Shown here: piece by piece, positions 27,897 to 35,747 of the stretch
Numbering within the stretch: position 1 is the first letter of the stretch
Layout: each line of letters begins with the position of its first letter
Source of the DNA: Flagellimonas olearia
GTDB taxonomy: Bacteria; Bacteroidota; Bacteroidia; Flavobacteriales; Flavobacteriaceae
Assembly (NCBI RefSeq): GCF_009184425.1
Contig: NZ_WELG01000002.1
Span: forward strand, 1 to 64,000
Length of the DNA: 64,000 nucleotides
Direction of reading: 5' to 3'
Program-made: the position numbers and the translations under genes
The notes under the pieces: model-generated
Told to the model about the DNA's origin: nothing
Seen by the model: the letters and a program-made list of their open reading frames with translations, nothing else
Databases searched by the model: none

Positions 27897-28803
27897 TTTC
27901 ACTTGTTTTTTCGGTGATGAACTTTTCTATGGTCTTGGATATTTCCTTCTTTTTGGCATTGGCCTTTTCCAATTCATAAAAATGCATGAACAGCGGCTTT
28001 TTATCCACGCTTTTCAACAAGGTTAGGTCTCCCTGTCTATTGTACACCTTATCCCAAGATGCCCTGGCGTTGGCCCAAAAATCCTTGTGCTGGGCCCACC
28101 ACTCTTGTGCTATCTTGCACTTTTCATCGGCAATTTTAGTATAGATGTTCATTCCCTTTTCTTGGGCCAATAACACATCCTCAGCGCCTTCTTCACGAAC
28201 GATCTTGTCGTTATCTTGCTCGTGTACCCATCCGTACGAAGTAATTTCCTGTCGATTGCCACGCTTCATGACATTGTAATCGCTCCTTTTGCTGTATTCC
28301 CTTCGTGGTAGGGGCGAATCCGAAGTGTTTTCCCAATAATGTTTTCCATCATAATGCACCCATGTGGCCGAACCGGAATATCGCGGGCTGTCATCCACTT
28401 GATACACTTTCTGCGTCCACTGCCCTTTCACGGCATCCACAGGCAATTTTGAAAAAATCCAATTGTTGTCCTTGTCGTAGTGGAAGACCTCTTGGTTTTC
28501 GTACAACCAATCCTGTCTCCAGTGTTTGATGATGGTACTGTCATGGATCACCAACAAATGCTGGATCGAAATTTTGTTCTCCTCATCAATAATAGGAAGG
28601 GCCAATTCCAACGCTTTGGCCGTGTAATCCAATTTTTTCTCATAATCGATTTCAGGGGCGAAGGTCTCGGTGTACTTAAAAGTGATCTCGTAGCATCCGC
28701 ACATATCCATGATGGCCTCTCGGTCCAATTCTTTCTTCTCTTGGGCCTTCAAAACGGTAAAGACACCCATGAGGGCCATGGAAAGCAGCAATGATTTTTT
28801 CAT
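27880..28803 (-). CDS. DUF6607-family exported protein
   Basis: A 307-residue exported protein with signal peptide 1-20 (ends TVLKAQ). The mature part begins DREAIMDMCGCYEITFKYTE and continues with FAPEIDYEKKLDYTAKALEL, HLLVIHDSTIIKHWRQDWLY and PLPRREYSKRSDYNVMKRGN, the layout of the Bacteroidetes DUF6607 family. These genes sit beside hemin TonB receptors and FMN-binding genes, as here. A divergent promoter region separates it from the TonB receptor. Enzymatic role unknown. Confidence 0.85.
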   Translation of the reverse strand: MKKSLLLSMALMGVFTVLKAQEKKELDREAIMDMCGCYEITFKYTETFAPEIDYEKKLDYTAKALELALPIIDEENKISIQHLLVIHDSTIIKHWRQDWLYENQEVFHYDKDNNWIFSKLPVDAVKGQWTQKVYQVDDSPRYSGSATWVHYDGKHYWENTSDSPLPRREYSKRSDYNVMKRGNRQEITSYGWVHEQDNDKIVREEGAEDVLLAQEKGMNIYTKIADEKCKIAQEWWAQHKDFWANARASWDKVYNRQGDLTLLKSVDKKPLFMHFYELEKANAKKKEISKTIEKFITEKTSENAEGK

Positions 28804-28904
28804 AATAGTTTTCAGTTAGACGGTTAAAAATTGTGAAACAAAAATATTAAACTTATTTAGATTGAATAAAAATAAAATATATATTTGCTGCAAATCTAAA
28901 TAGA
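28804..28904. promoter_or_regulatory. Divergent promoter of the heme locus with iron-box-like inverted repeats
   Basis: TATTTAGATT (28854-28863) and its reverse complement AATCTAAATA (28893-28902) flank a -7 box TATATTTG (28880-28887). A third half-site, CTAAATAA (28911-28918), lies in the first codons of the receptor gene. The arrangement would let one repressor, such as a Fur-family protein, silence both divergent transcripts. The repeats are seen; the repressor is inference. Confidence 0.6.
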
Positions 28905-31046
28905 ATGAGTCTAAATAAAAATAAGTTGTTCATTTATTTTTCATTTTTCTTCAGCGTGGGAATCTTGGCCCAAGAACCCGCTTCCGTGGAAAAAGACTCA
29001 ATGGCCATGCAAAACCTGAATGAGGTTGTGGTCACCGGACAGATCAACAAACAAAGTGTGGACAAATCTGTTTTTGAAGTCAAAGTGATCCCACGGGAAA
29101 CTTTAGATCGCTTGGCAGGCAACACCTTGGCCGATGTACTCAACCAATCCCTCAACATCAGCATACAGCCCAACCCCTCCTCTGGAAAGAGCAGTGTGGA
29201 ACTGTTTGGGTTGGACGGACAGTACTTTAAAATTTTGGTGGACAACATCCCGCTGATCAATGACGAGGGACTGGGCAACAACACGGACCTTACCCAAATC
29301 AATCTGGATGATATTGAACAGGTTGAAATCGTGGAAGGGTCCATGGGGGTCCAATATGGCTCCAACGCCGTTTCGGGCATCATCAACATCATCACCCGAA
29401 AAGATTCCGATTACCAGTGGGAGATCACTCCGTATGTACAGGAAGAGACCATTGGCAATGAATATGGCTTTTTTGATCAGGGCAGGCACATCCAATCCTT
29501 AAAAGTGGGGCATCGGTTCTCGGACCAATGGTATGTGAACGGCAATGTGACCCACAATGATTTTACCGGGCACCAAAACAATCGCGAGGGTGAGTTCCAT
29601 GCCCTAAATGATGGCCGAAGGGGGTACGAATGGCTCCCCAAGCTCCAATATTCGGGCAAGGGACTGGTGAGTTATACCGGGGACAATTTCCGTTCCTTCT
29701 ATCGGATGGAATACTTCAACGAACAGGTGGATCGCTACGATTCCGTGGTGCGGGAAAACTTCAACCCTTCCACCCAGACCAGCAACCCTACCGCATCCGA
29801 CGATATTTTTACGTCCCGACGGTTCTTTAACCACCTTAATGTTGCCGGGCAGCTCTTCCAAAAAGTCAACTACGATATCTCCGCCTCCTACCAACAACAA
29901 AAACGGGATGTGGAACAATTTACCTATCGCATCAACAGCCGCGAAAAGTTTGATGTGGAATCGCAAGAATACGAATCCCGAAAAGGGTTCTACTCCCGCG
30001 GCACGTTCAGCAATTTCTTCACTTCCGAGAAATCAAGCCTTCAACTGGGGTACGAAATGAGCAACATCAACGGGTATTCCTCTTCGGCGGCCATTGCTTT
30101 CAGTGGCAACAACATTGCACGCAGGTTGGAGTCCTATGACGCCTTTGCCACGGCTGAGTTTGCCTTGGGGGAGCGCTTTTCGTTCCGACCGGGCACACGG
30201 GCCATGTTCTCGTCCCAGTTCAAGACCCAAATGGCCCATTCGTTGAGTGCCAAATATGCCTTTGACAACGGGTACCAGCTTCGGGCCGTGGTGGGAACAT
30301 CGCCACGAAATCCCAACTTTGATGAACTCTTCACCTACTTTGTGGATGTCAACCACGATGTACAGGGCAATAGCAACTTGGAACCAGAACGTGGGGTATC
30401 CACCTTCCTGCACCTCAAAAGGAACTTTTTCCAAAAAGACCTGAAATGGCGCCTGAGCTCCAAAATATCGGCCTGGCACCTTACCGTGGACGATCGTATA
30501 GAGCTCACCATCGTCAATGAGACTCCCCTGGCCTTCCAGTACAACAATATAGATGAATACCGCAACTGGGGTACTTCCTTTACCAACAAACTGGTCCATG
30601 GCGATTTTCAATTTGACCTGGGCCTGTCCCTCTCCGGCGAAAGCAAGGTATTGAACAGCGAGGACTCCTTCAACGACGATTACCTCTATGCCCTGCAGGT
30701 GAGTTCCAACGTGGGTTATCAAATCCCCAAGATCAATACCACTTTCTCCCTGTTTTTCAAGTACAACGGGCCCGAGTACCAGTTTGTATTGGACCCTGAA
30801 CAGGACGACCCCACCTTTATGCGCTCCAAGCGGAAGGGCTATGGGTGGATGGACGCCTCCATCAAAAAAACCTTTATGGAAGACAAGCTCCAACTGACCC
30901 TTGGCGCCCGAAATCTACTGGACATTACCCGCATCAACACCTCATCGGTGTCTGGAGGGGGCACGCATGCCACCGCCAATACGGGGCTGCTATTGGGCTA
31001 TGGCCGGTCCTATTTTGTAAAACTTTTATACAACCTCAAAATTTAA
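28905..31046 (+). CDS. TonB-dependent receptor, probably heme or hemoprotein
   Basis: A 713-residue outer-membrane receptor. Signal peptide 1-22 (ends ILAQ), then a TonB-box-like LNEVVVTGQINKQ and a plug domain (about 45-165) with KILVDNIPLINDEGLGNN and IEIVEGSMGVQYGSNAVSG. A barrel follows with SPRNPNFDELFTYFVDVNHD, like the FRAP/NPNL region of heme receptors, and ends in FVKLLYNLKI. There is no N-terminal carboxypeptidase-like domain. It is followed after 22 bp by an HmuY-like lipoprotein and lies opposite DUF6607 and FMN-binding genes, so heme uptake is likely. Confidence 0.88.
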   Translation: MSLNKNKLFIYFSFFFSVGILAQEPASVEKDSMAMQNLNEVVVTGQINKQSVDKSVFEVKVIPRETLDRLAGNTLADVLNQSLNISIQPNPSSGKSSVELFGLDGQYFKILVDNIPLINDEGLGNNTDLTQINLDDIEQVEIVEGSMGVQYGSNAVSGIINIITRKDSDYQWEITPYVQEETIGNEYGFFDQGRHIQSLKVGHRFSDQWYVNGNVTHNDFTGHQNNREGEFHALNDGRRGYEWLPKLQYSGKGLVSYTGDNFRSFYRMEYFNEQVDRYDSVVRENFNPSTQTSNPTASDDIFTSRRFFNHLNVAGQLFQKVNYDISASYQQQKRDVEQFTYRINSREKFDVESQEYESRKGFYSRGTFSNFFTSEKSSLQLGYEMSNINGYSSSAAIAFSGNNIARRLESYDAFATAEFALGERFSFRPGTRAMFSSQFKTQMAHSLSAKYAFDNGYQLRAVVGTSPRNPNFDELFTYFVDVNHDVQGNSNLEPERGVSTFLHLKRNFFQKDLKWRLSSKISAWHLTVDDRIELTIVNETPLAFQYNNIDEYRNWGTSFTNKLVHGDFQFDLGLSLSGESKVLNSEDSFNDDYLYALQVSSNVGYQIPKINTTFSLFFKYNGPEYQFVLDPEQDDPTFMRSKRKGYGWMDASIKKTFMEDKLQLTLGARNLLDITRINTSSVSGGGTHATANTGLLLGYGRSYFVKLLYNLKI

Positions 31047-31068
31047 TCTTAATCCAAAACCAATTTTT

Positions 31069-32487
31069 ATGAAAAATCATTTTCTATATGTAGCCGCATT
31101 GGCCGTAACGCTCTTCGGCGCAAGTTGTAGCAGCGATGACGGTGGAGACTCGACCCCTGCGGAATTTGTGGTCGCCTTTCAAAACCCGTCCCTGAGCTTT
31201 GATACGGTGGACAGCGAAAAGCAGATCAACCTTGTATTTTCCACCACGGCCCCCGAGGATGGGTCCGTTACCGTTTCGTTCACCACCGAGAATGCGGAAT
31301 ACGATACCGATTTCACCACCGAACCCGCTGCGGCTTCGGGCCAACTGACCGTTGATTTCACGGGCGGCGCCACCGGGACCGCATTTACCTTCAACAAGTT
31401 GCAAGATGCCATTGAAGGCACCACCAAGGCCGTGAACTTTACTATATCCGCCGTGACTGTGGCCGATGCCAAGATCCAGGGGAACACCCAATTGGCCGTA
31501 AGCTTTACCGAAACAGCGGCCCCATCCGGGAGTGTATCCCCCGAAGTGGGCGGTCCCAATGAGGACAACCAGGTGTATGTGGACCTGAGCTCCCTGACCC
31601 AGACCACTGCCAAACGTGATAGCTGGGACCTTGGGTTTTATAGCGGAAGTGATTTTAGGGTAGCCATCAACGGTTCCATTTTTATGGCCGTGGCCGCTTT
31701 GGAGAGCACCGATATCGATGCCGTTACCGAAGCCGATGTGGAGACCCTTCAGCCCCAAGTGGCCGTGGGTACTTTTGATGCCGCCAACACCGCCTATGTG
31801 GATGATGTTACCGGCAGCTTGGACGGAACCGCCATTGCCGCTATTTCCGAAACCGATGCCGATAACCCCGTATACTTGGTAAACCTCGGCTTTGCCGTGG
31901 GCACCACGGAGCCAGAGATCGGTAGCGAAGCCGCCAAAGGCGATGCCAGGGGATGGAAGAAAATACGCATCCTGCGCAGTGGGGAGGATTACGTACTGCA
32001 ATATGCCGATTTGGACGCCACTACTCATGAAGAAGTGACCCTCTCAAAAGCTGCGGGACACCACTTTACCTTCTTTAGTTTTGATACCGAAGAGGTGGTG
32101 GACGTACAGCCCCAAGCGGACCGTTGGGACCTTAATTTTACCGTGTTCACCAACGAGATTGAAGGTTATGGCTCCTACGGTTATGCCGATTTTATCACCA
32201 CCAATAGCTTAAGCGGTGCATTGGCCTACCCAGTGGAGACGACCACAAAAGCCTATGCCGATTTTGCCTTGGCCGATGTGGACGAAGCCTCTTTTGAGGA
32301 CGACCAACGCGGTATTGGCAGCCAATGGAGAAATGGTGGGGGGCCCGGCACCTTGCCTTCTTTGAAGAACGATGTGTTCTTTGTGCTCAAGGATACCGAC
32401 GGCAATCTGTACAAAATCAGGTTCACGGCGCTGACCAACGAAAGCGGCGTACGGGGCTACCCGGCCTTTGAGTTTGAACTCTTGTAG
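31069..32487 (+). CDS. HmuY-like heme-binding surface lipoprotein
   Basis: A 472-residue lipoprotein with lipobox FGASC (Cys at about 20) followed by an SSDDGGDS linker. The N-terminal part (about 28-155) resembles a Calx-beta-like domain (PSLSFDTVDSEKQINLVFST). The C-terminal part follows HmuY proteins: SWDLGFYSGSDFRVAINGSI, then DRWDLNFTVFTNEIEGYGSY and RFTALTNESGVRGYPAFEFE. HmuY takes heme from host or environmental hemoproteins and hands it to the partner TonB receptor encoded just upstream. The gene is strikingly G+C rich: 42 of 60 bases are G or C in 31321-31380. Confidence 0.82.
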   Translation: MKNHFLYVAALAVTLFGASCSSDDGGDSTPAEFVVAFQNPSLSFDTVDSEKQINLVFSTTAPEDGSVTVSFTTENAEYDTDFTTEPAAASGQLTVDFTGGATGTAFTFNKLQDAIEGTTKAVNFTISAVTVADAKIQGNTQLAVSFTETAAPSGSVSPEVGGPNEDNQVYVDLSSLTQTTAKRDSWDLGFYSGSDFRVAINGSIFMAVAALESTDIDAVTEADVETLQPQVAVGTFDAANTAYVDDVTGSLDGTAIAAISETDADNPVYLVNLGFAVGTTEPEIGSEAAKGDARGWKKIRILRSGEDYVLQYADLDATTHEEVTLSKAAGHHFTFFSFDTEEVVDVQPQADRWDLNFTVFTNEIEGYGSYGYADFITTNSLSGALAYPVETTTKAYADFALADVDEASFEDDQRGIGSQWRNGGGPGTLPSLKNDVFFVLKDTDGNLYKIRFTALTNESGVRGYPAFEFELL

Positions 32488-32849
32488 CCGAACGATTTTT
32501 ATTTGGATGCTCTGGGCTGGACCGTTGCCCCCTTTTGTTATCGTTTTCGAATGTAACGGTTTAGTTTTTGAGTTAGTTTGTGTGAAGGCCGGGACAGGTA
32601 ATCTGTCTCGGCTTTTGTTTTGGACTTATGGAAAAACCCTAGTTTTTTTAAGGTTTTGGTGCAATCGCCAGTTTGGAAAAAGTGGTATTTTGTACGGCAA
32701 CTCCCCCTCCCTCATGTCTTAACGGAACATACTTTATTTAAAATAAAGATGACTGACCATGATTGGTTACCTACCCATTTGGGGTGTATAGGAATGCATT
32801 TTATGCTGATATAAACAAGTTGTAAAACATTTAAAACCAATAGAACTAT
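32488..32849. other. Transition region with terminator and the left end of the first cassette
   Basis: GCCGGGACAG (32588-32597) pairs with CTGTCTCGGC (32603-32612), followed by TTTTG, a good terminator for the HmuY operon. Base composition then drops sharply. At 32819-32824 lies GTTGTA, the exact complement of TACAAC at 33755-33760, which is the left end of the inverted-repeat element that follows the two genes below. Nothing else recognisable lies here. Confidence 0.6.
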
Positions 32850-33380
32850 TTGGAAAAAATATTTAACATTTTGAAAAATTTTGTAGATAACATAGCAAAC
32901 TGGCTTGAATTTATTGGTTTTATTATAACAATCATTACAGCAGTCAAAGTTTTTGTCATTGATGGTAAAATATTAGACTTTAAAAAGAAACATTTATTTC
33001 AAGTAAGAAGTAAAGAGCATATTGAGGAACTTGAAAAAATACTATCGAAAATTTCAAAATATATCTCTGATTTTGACAACAAAAAAATAGAACTTAAGAA
33101 TGAAATAAAAAAATCAGAGGAAATAGCAAAAAGCATCAAGAAAAAATTATTTAAAAAGGATAATTCAAATACAAAAGCTCTCATAAAGGAGGCAAAAAAA
33201 ATTGAGAAATTACCTGATGATATTGCTAAACTATCTCTTTTTAAAAAACATTATCATAAGCTTTTGAAATCGAATGAGTTCAATGAAGAAATAGTTAGTG
33301 ATTATTATGTAAAATTATCTGGATTAATAACATCATTAACCGAATTAAGAAAAGACAACGCTAAATCTATTAACGTATGA
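32850..33380 (+). CDS. Membrane-anchored coiled-coil protein, unknown function
   Basis: A 176-residue protein beginning with a TTG codon at 32850; no ATG is available in frame. Residues about 8-38 hold one hydrophobic helix (FIGFIITIITAVKVFVI), and residues 50-175 are Lys/Glu/Ile-rich helices with coiled-coil periodicity (FQVRSKEHIEELEKILSKIS). It is very AT-rich: only 15 of 60 bases are G or C in 33001-33060. The next gene overlaps by 4 bp, so the two form one translation-coupled pair. No family recognised. The helix plus cytoplasmic coil resembles small membrane effectors of defence or toxin pairs, which is speculation. Confidence 0.6.
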   Translation: MEKIFNILKNFVDNIANWLEFIGFIITIITAVKVFVIDGKILDFKKKHLFQVRSKEHIEELEKILSKISKYISDFDNKKIELKNEIKKSEEIAKSIKKKLFKKDNSNTKALIKEAKKIEKLPDDIAKLSLFKKHYHKLLKSNEFNEEIVSDYYVKLSGLITSLTELRKDNAKSINV

Positions 33381-33745
33381 TAGACGGAAATAAAATATCG
33401 AGATTTATTCTTGAGCTAATTAAGAAAACTAAAAAAAATGAGGTTGAATGGGACGAAGCTGATTTTTCGCCAACAATACCAGATGGAAATGAAAGATTAG
33501 TTGATTTAGCCTACAGTTCTAATATTAATGATAAGAACTTTAGAATATATAAGTATAATATCAAGCACTACCGAGATGAATATGAATGGGATTGGTCCGA
33601 AAGAATTAGATTGGAGCTAACAGATAATTATGGTAATACAATTTATGAATTTCCTTACGAATATTCTCTATATGATTTATATAACGCTGTAAGAGAGTCA
33701 ACGTCTGGAATAAATGACTTTATTGATGACTTCTTAAAATCATAA
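33377..33745 (+). CDS. Small acidic protein ending in a DLYNAV...DDFL motif
   Basis: A 122-residue AT-rich gene overlapping its upstream partner by 4 bp. The protein is rich in Asp, Glu, Tyr and Asn and has no membrane segment. It opens MIDGNKISRFILELIKKTKK and ends YSLYDLYNAVRESTSGINDF followed by IDDFLKS. That end pattern recurs in my memory among short conserved proteins of Bacteroidetes accessory islands, but I cannot name a family. It is probably the soluble partner of the membrane protein encoded just upstream. It is followed by a long imperfect inverted-repeat element at 33751. Confidence 0.6.
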   Translation: MIDGNKISRFILELIKKTKKNEVEWDEADFSPTIPDGNERLVDLAYSSNINDKNFRIYKYNIKHYRDEYEWDWSERIRLELTDNYGNTIYEFPYEYSLYDLYNAVRESTSGINDFIDDFLKS

Positions 33746-33750
33746 AAAAC

Positions 33751-33887
33751 GTCATACAACAATGGCTAAAAGTAATGGCACTGCTCTCTACTACTTCTGA
33801 AAATCCTAGCGGATTTTCGGTTTGATGCGTACTTGCTAAGTTAAATGCTAAACTACGCAGCTACTCATATACGAGACCGTTGGCAGT
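33751..33887 (+). repeat. attC-like imperfect inverted-repeat element (site 1)
   Basis: A noncoding element of about 137 bp between two accessory operons. It starts with TACAAC-AAT-GG (33755-33765) and ends with CCGTTGGCAG (33877-33886), so CAAC/GTTG and GG/CC pair with an unpaired AAT bulge. At its centre is a perfect hairpin GAAAATCC-TAGC-GGATTTTC (33799-33818). The outer 6-9 bases match the starts of the flanking units, as in integron cassettes: TACAAC complements 32819-32824 and GTTGGCAGT complements 35285-35293. It does not fit the classical GTTRRRY core. Confidence 0.55.
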
Positions 33888-33902
33888 AAGTAAAACAAAC
33901 GA

Positions 33903-34358
33903 ATGACAAAACCAGAATACGACCCACTTTTACCCGCAGGATTTCACGACATCGAATTGGATAATTTAGACAATCTCTTCGTTGATAATTTTGCAAACAA
34001 TACAAGAAGAAGTCATTTGGTTAATCAATTGAGAATCTTTTTGACTGAATTATCTAAGGTAAATGCAAAATTTGAAATTTGGTTAGACGGTTCTTTTTTA
34101 ACATTAAAAGATGAACCTGATGATATTGATTTACTTATAGTCTACGATAAAAATCAAATGAATGCGCTAAGTGCAGATGAGAAGAGAATAATAAATAGTC
34201 TTTTTTATCGAGCTACGACTAAAATAAGATATGATCTAGATATCTTGCTATGTCCAAACGACGATGTAAATAACCGAAGTTATTGGAGAGGTTGGTTTGG
34301 ATTTACAAGAAATGAAGTGCCAAAAGGAATAGCTAGATTTGAATATGGAGTCAATTAG
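33903..34358 (+). CDS. Minimal nucleotidyltransferase (DUF6932-like)
   Basis: A 151-residue protein with the polymerase-beta-type nucleotidyltransferase signature. GS at WLDGSFLTLKDEPDDIDLLI (about 61-80) supplies the helix G-S and the paired acidic residues D-x-D, and a third acidic strand follows at RYDLDILLC. The N-terminus (KPEYDPLLPAGFHDIELDNL) matches DUF6932 proteins. Such minimal enzymes AMPylate or nucleotidylate proteins or RNA ends and are often half of a two-gene toxin-antitoxin or defence system. It overlaps the next gene by 14 bp. AT-rich, and cassette-like flanks suggest horizontal transfer. Confidence 0.75.
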   Translation: MTKPEYDPLLPAGFHDIELDNLDNLFVDNFANNTRRSHLVNQLRIFLTELSKVNAKFEIWLDGSFLTLKDEPDDIDLLIVYDKNQMNALSADEKRIINSLFYRATTKIRYDLDILLCPNDDVNNRSYWRGWFGFTRNEVPKGIARFEYGVN

Positions 34359-35274
34359 CAGGCTAAATAAAAGTATAGAATATCTTCAATCTGTGATTGA
34401 AGAACTTTTGCCTTTGCTAAAAAGCAATCCGGACGACTTTGCTTTGAAGTTACAGATTGAAAATTATAAATCTGAAATAAGTAATCTTCAAAAATCACTA
34501 CACGATGCAAACCTCAAAAGAAATAAAGAAATAATAGCTCTTAGACTTAAAGGAAACATTGCTAGATTTGGTACATTCCCGCTAGAATCTGTTGGAGGAA
34601 TTACCAATTCCTTTTCAAATGCCCTTTACAAAACTTCTCAATTCCTACAATACGGAAAAAAAGGAGGAAAAAAGATTGAGAGTATTTTAAAAAATAGTCT
34701 TGACATAAGACTTGAGGGTATGGCAAGTGGTTCAACAATATTCTATATTTCTGCTAAAACAAGTCCTGATATTTTTGGTAAAAGTTTAATTCAAAATTCT
34801 CTAGAGAACACATTTGAATTGTTTTCTTCGAATAATGAAATGGAGTTGATGGAGAACATTGAGAAAGTTGGTGTTAAAAACTCGAAATACTTTTCAAAAT
34901 TTCTTGACGAATTAGTTAAAGATGACTTAGAAATTGAACTGACTTGGGAAAGTCCAGATTATGAAGCGCGAGAATGGATTGGAGATAAAGACAAAATTTT
35001 AATGTTCTCGAACACTTTTAAAAGCATAGAAGTATCAGAACCAGAAATTTTAAACTTCCAAGCTGAATTAATCACTCTGAGTTTGAAAAACAAAATTGAA
35101 ATTAGAGATATTGAAACAGGTCAAATTTATTCAGTAAGATACGAAAGCCTATTTACGGAAATTCTGAAAGGGTTTCATATTGGAGAGCTTAGGGATGTTA
35201 CTATGACTAAAACAACAATAATAAACACAGTTTCTCAAAAAGAGAAAATCGAATATAACCTATTAGAAATTTAA
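34345..35274 (+). CDS. Partner protein of the nucleotidyltransferase, unknown family
   Basis: A 309-residue AT-rich gene whose ATG at 34345 overlaps the preceding gene's end by 14 bp; a TTG at 34339 is possible. The N-terminus is helical (IEYLQSVIEELLPLLKSNPD and IENYKSEISNLQKSLHDANL). The middle and C-terminal parts are mixed alpha/beta, with RLEGMASGSTIFYISAKTSP and RDIETGQIYSVRYESLFTEI. No membrane helix, HEPN motif (Rx4-6H) or other known catalytic signature was found. Coupled translation argues that it works with the nucleotidyltransferase as target, regulator or effector. Confidence 0.65.
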   Translation: MESISRLNKSIEYLQSVIEELLPLLKSNPDDFALKLQIENYKSEISNLQKSLHDANLKRNKEIIALRLKGNIARFGTFPLESVGGITNSFSNALYKTSQFLQYGKKGGKKIESILKNSLDIRLEGMASGSTIFYISAKTSPDIFGKSLIQNSLENTFELFSSNNEMELMENIEKVGVKNSKYFSKFLDELVKDDLEIELTWESPDYEAREWIGDKDKILMFSNTFKSIEVSEPEILNFQAELITLSLKNKIEIRDIETGQIYSVRYESLFTEILKGFHIGELRDVTMTKTTIINTVSQKEKIEYNLLEI

Positions 35275-35284
35275 TAAAATACCC

Positions 35285-35320
35285 ACTGCCAACAATGGCT
35301 ATACCTAATGTCTCCGTTAC
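35285..35320 (+). repeat. attC-like short site (site 2)
   Basis: ACTGCCAAC (35285-35293) is the perfect reverse complement of GTTGGCAGT (33879-33887), which begins the nucleotidyltransferase unit. It continues AATGGCTA, the same CAACAATGGCTA phrase as in site 1, and about 20 bp later has CCGTTAC (35314-35320), where site 1 has CCGTTGG. It may be a shortened version of the same kind of recombination site. Confidence 0.5.
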
Positions 35321-35323
35321 CGC

Positions 35324-35617
35324 TTACCCCTCCAAACACCCCAACAACTTTTTATAACACTCTTCCGCCACGGGCCACAAGGCTTCTCCTAAATAGGTAG
35401 TGGGGTACTGTGGGGCTTCGTCCAAAAAGGTGCCATACACCTCTGCAAAATCATCCATTTGGTGGGGTGGTACTTCCATGAGCCGGGCTACAATAGTGAT
35501 CAGATCTAAAGCATACAATCCGCCATCGTCTAAACCCATATGGCGAAGGGTTTCGCTAAGTTGGCTATGCTTTAAATCTTGCTGTATGAGCTGCACCACA
35601 AGTTCTCTGTTGTCCAT
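35324..35617 (-). CDS. 97-residue conserved protein, copy 1 of a duplicated module
   Basis: A small soluble, mildly acidic helical protein of unknown family. It shares 85 of 97 residues with the copy at 36035-36328, and from residue 10 onward only 4 of 88 differ. Key segments are LIQQDLKHSQLSETLRHMGL, DDGGLYALDLITIVARLMEV and PQYPTTYLGEALWPVAEECY. The two copies differ at many synonymous sites, which implies an old duplication under purifying selection. It is divergent from an XRE regulator gene, a layout common for regulator/partner or toxin-antitoxin pairs. Function unknown. Confidence 0.7.
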   Translation of the reverse strand: MDNRELVVQLIQQDLKHSQLSETLRHMGLDDGGLYALDLITIVARLMEVPPHQMDDFAEVYGTFLDEAPQYPTTYLGEALWPVAEECYKKLLGCLEG

Positions 35618-35728
35618 TTTATATCATTTTTCAATATAAATATATATTATAATATATTATTTCACAACATTTTTTTGTATTGTATTTTGCTATATGATAA
35701 AAATTCAGCTTGTGATATGGTACAATTT

Positions 35729-35747
35729 CATATTACAAAGTAATATG
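35729..35747. promoter_or_regulatory. Palindromic operator candidate, module 1
   Basis: CATATTAC-AAA-GTAATATG is a perfect 8-bp inverted repeat 20 bp upstream of the XRE gene start, in a very AT-rich divergent intergenic region. It is the natural operator for the adjacent HTH protein. Confidence 0.55.

Noticed and set aside
33751..33887. Classical integron attC site
   Set aside because: The core sites do not match RYYYAAC/GTTRRRY and there is no integrase gene in the window. Only the complementarity rule and bulged-hairpin form are integron-like, so the looser name attC-like is used.
34345..35274. HEPN toxin partner for the nucleotidyltransferase
   Set aside because: No Rx4-6H motif was found, and the protein is more than twice the length of typical HEPN partners.
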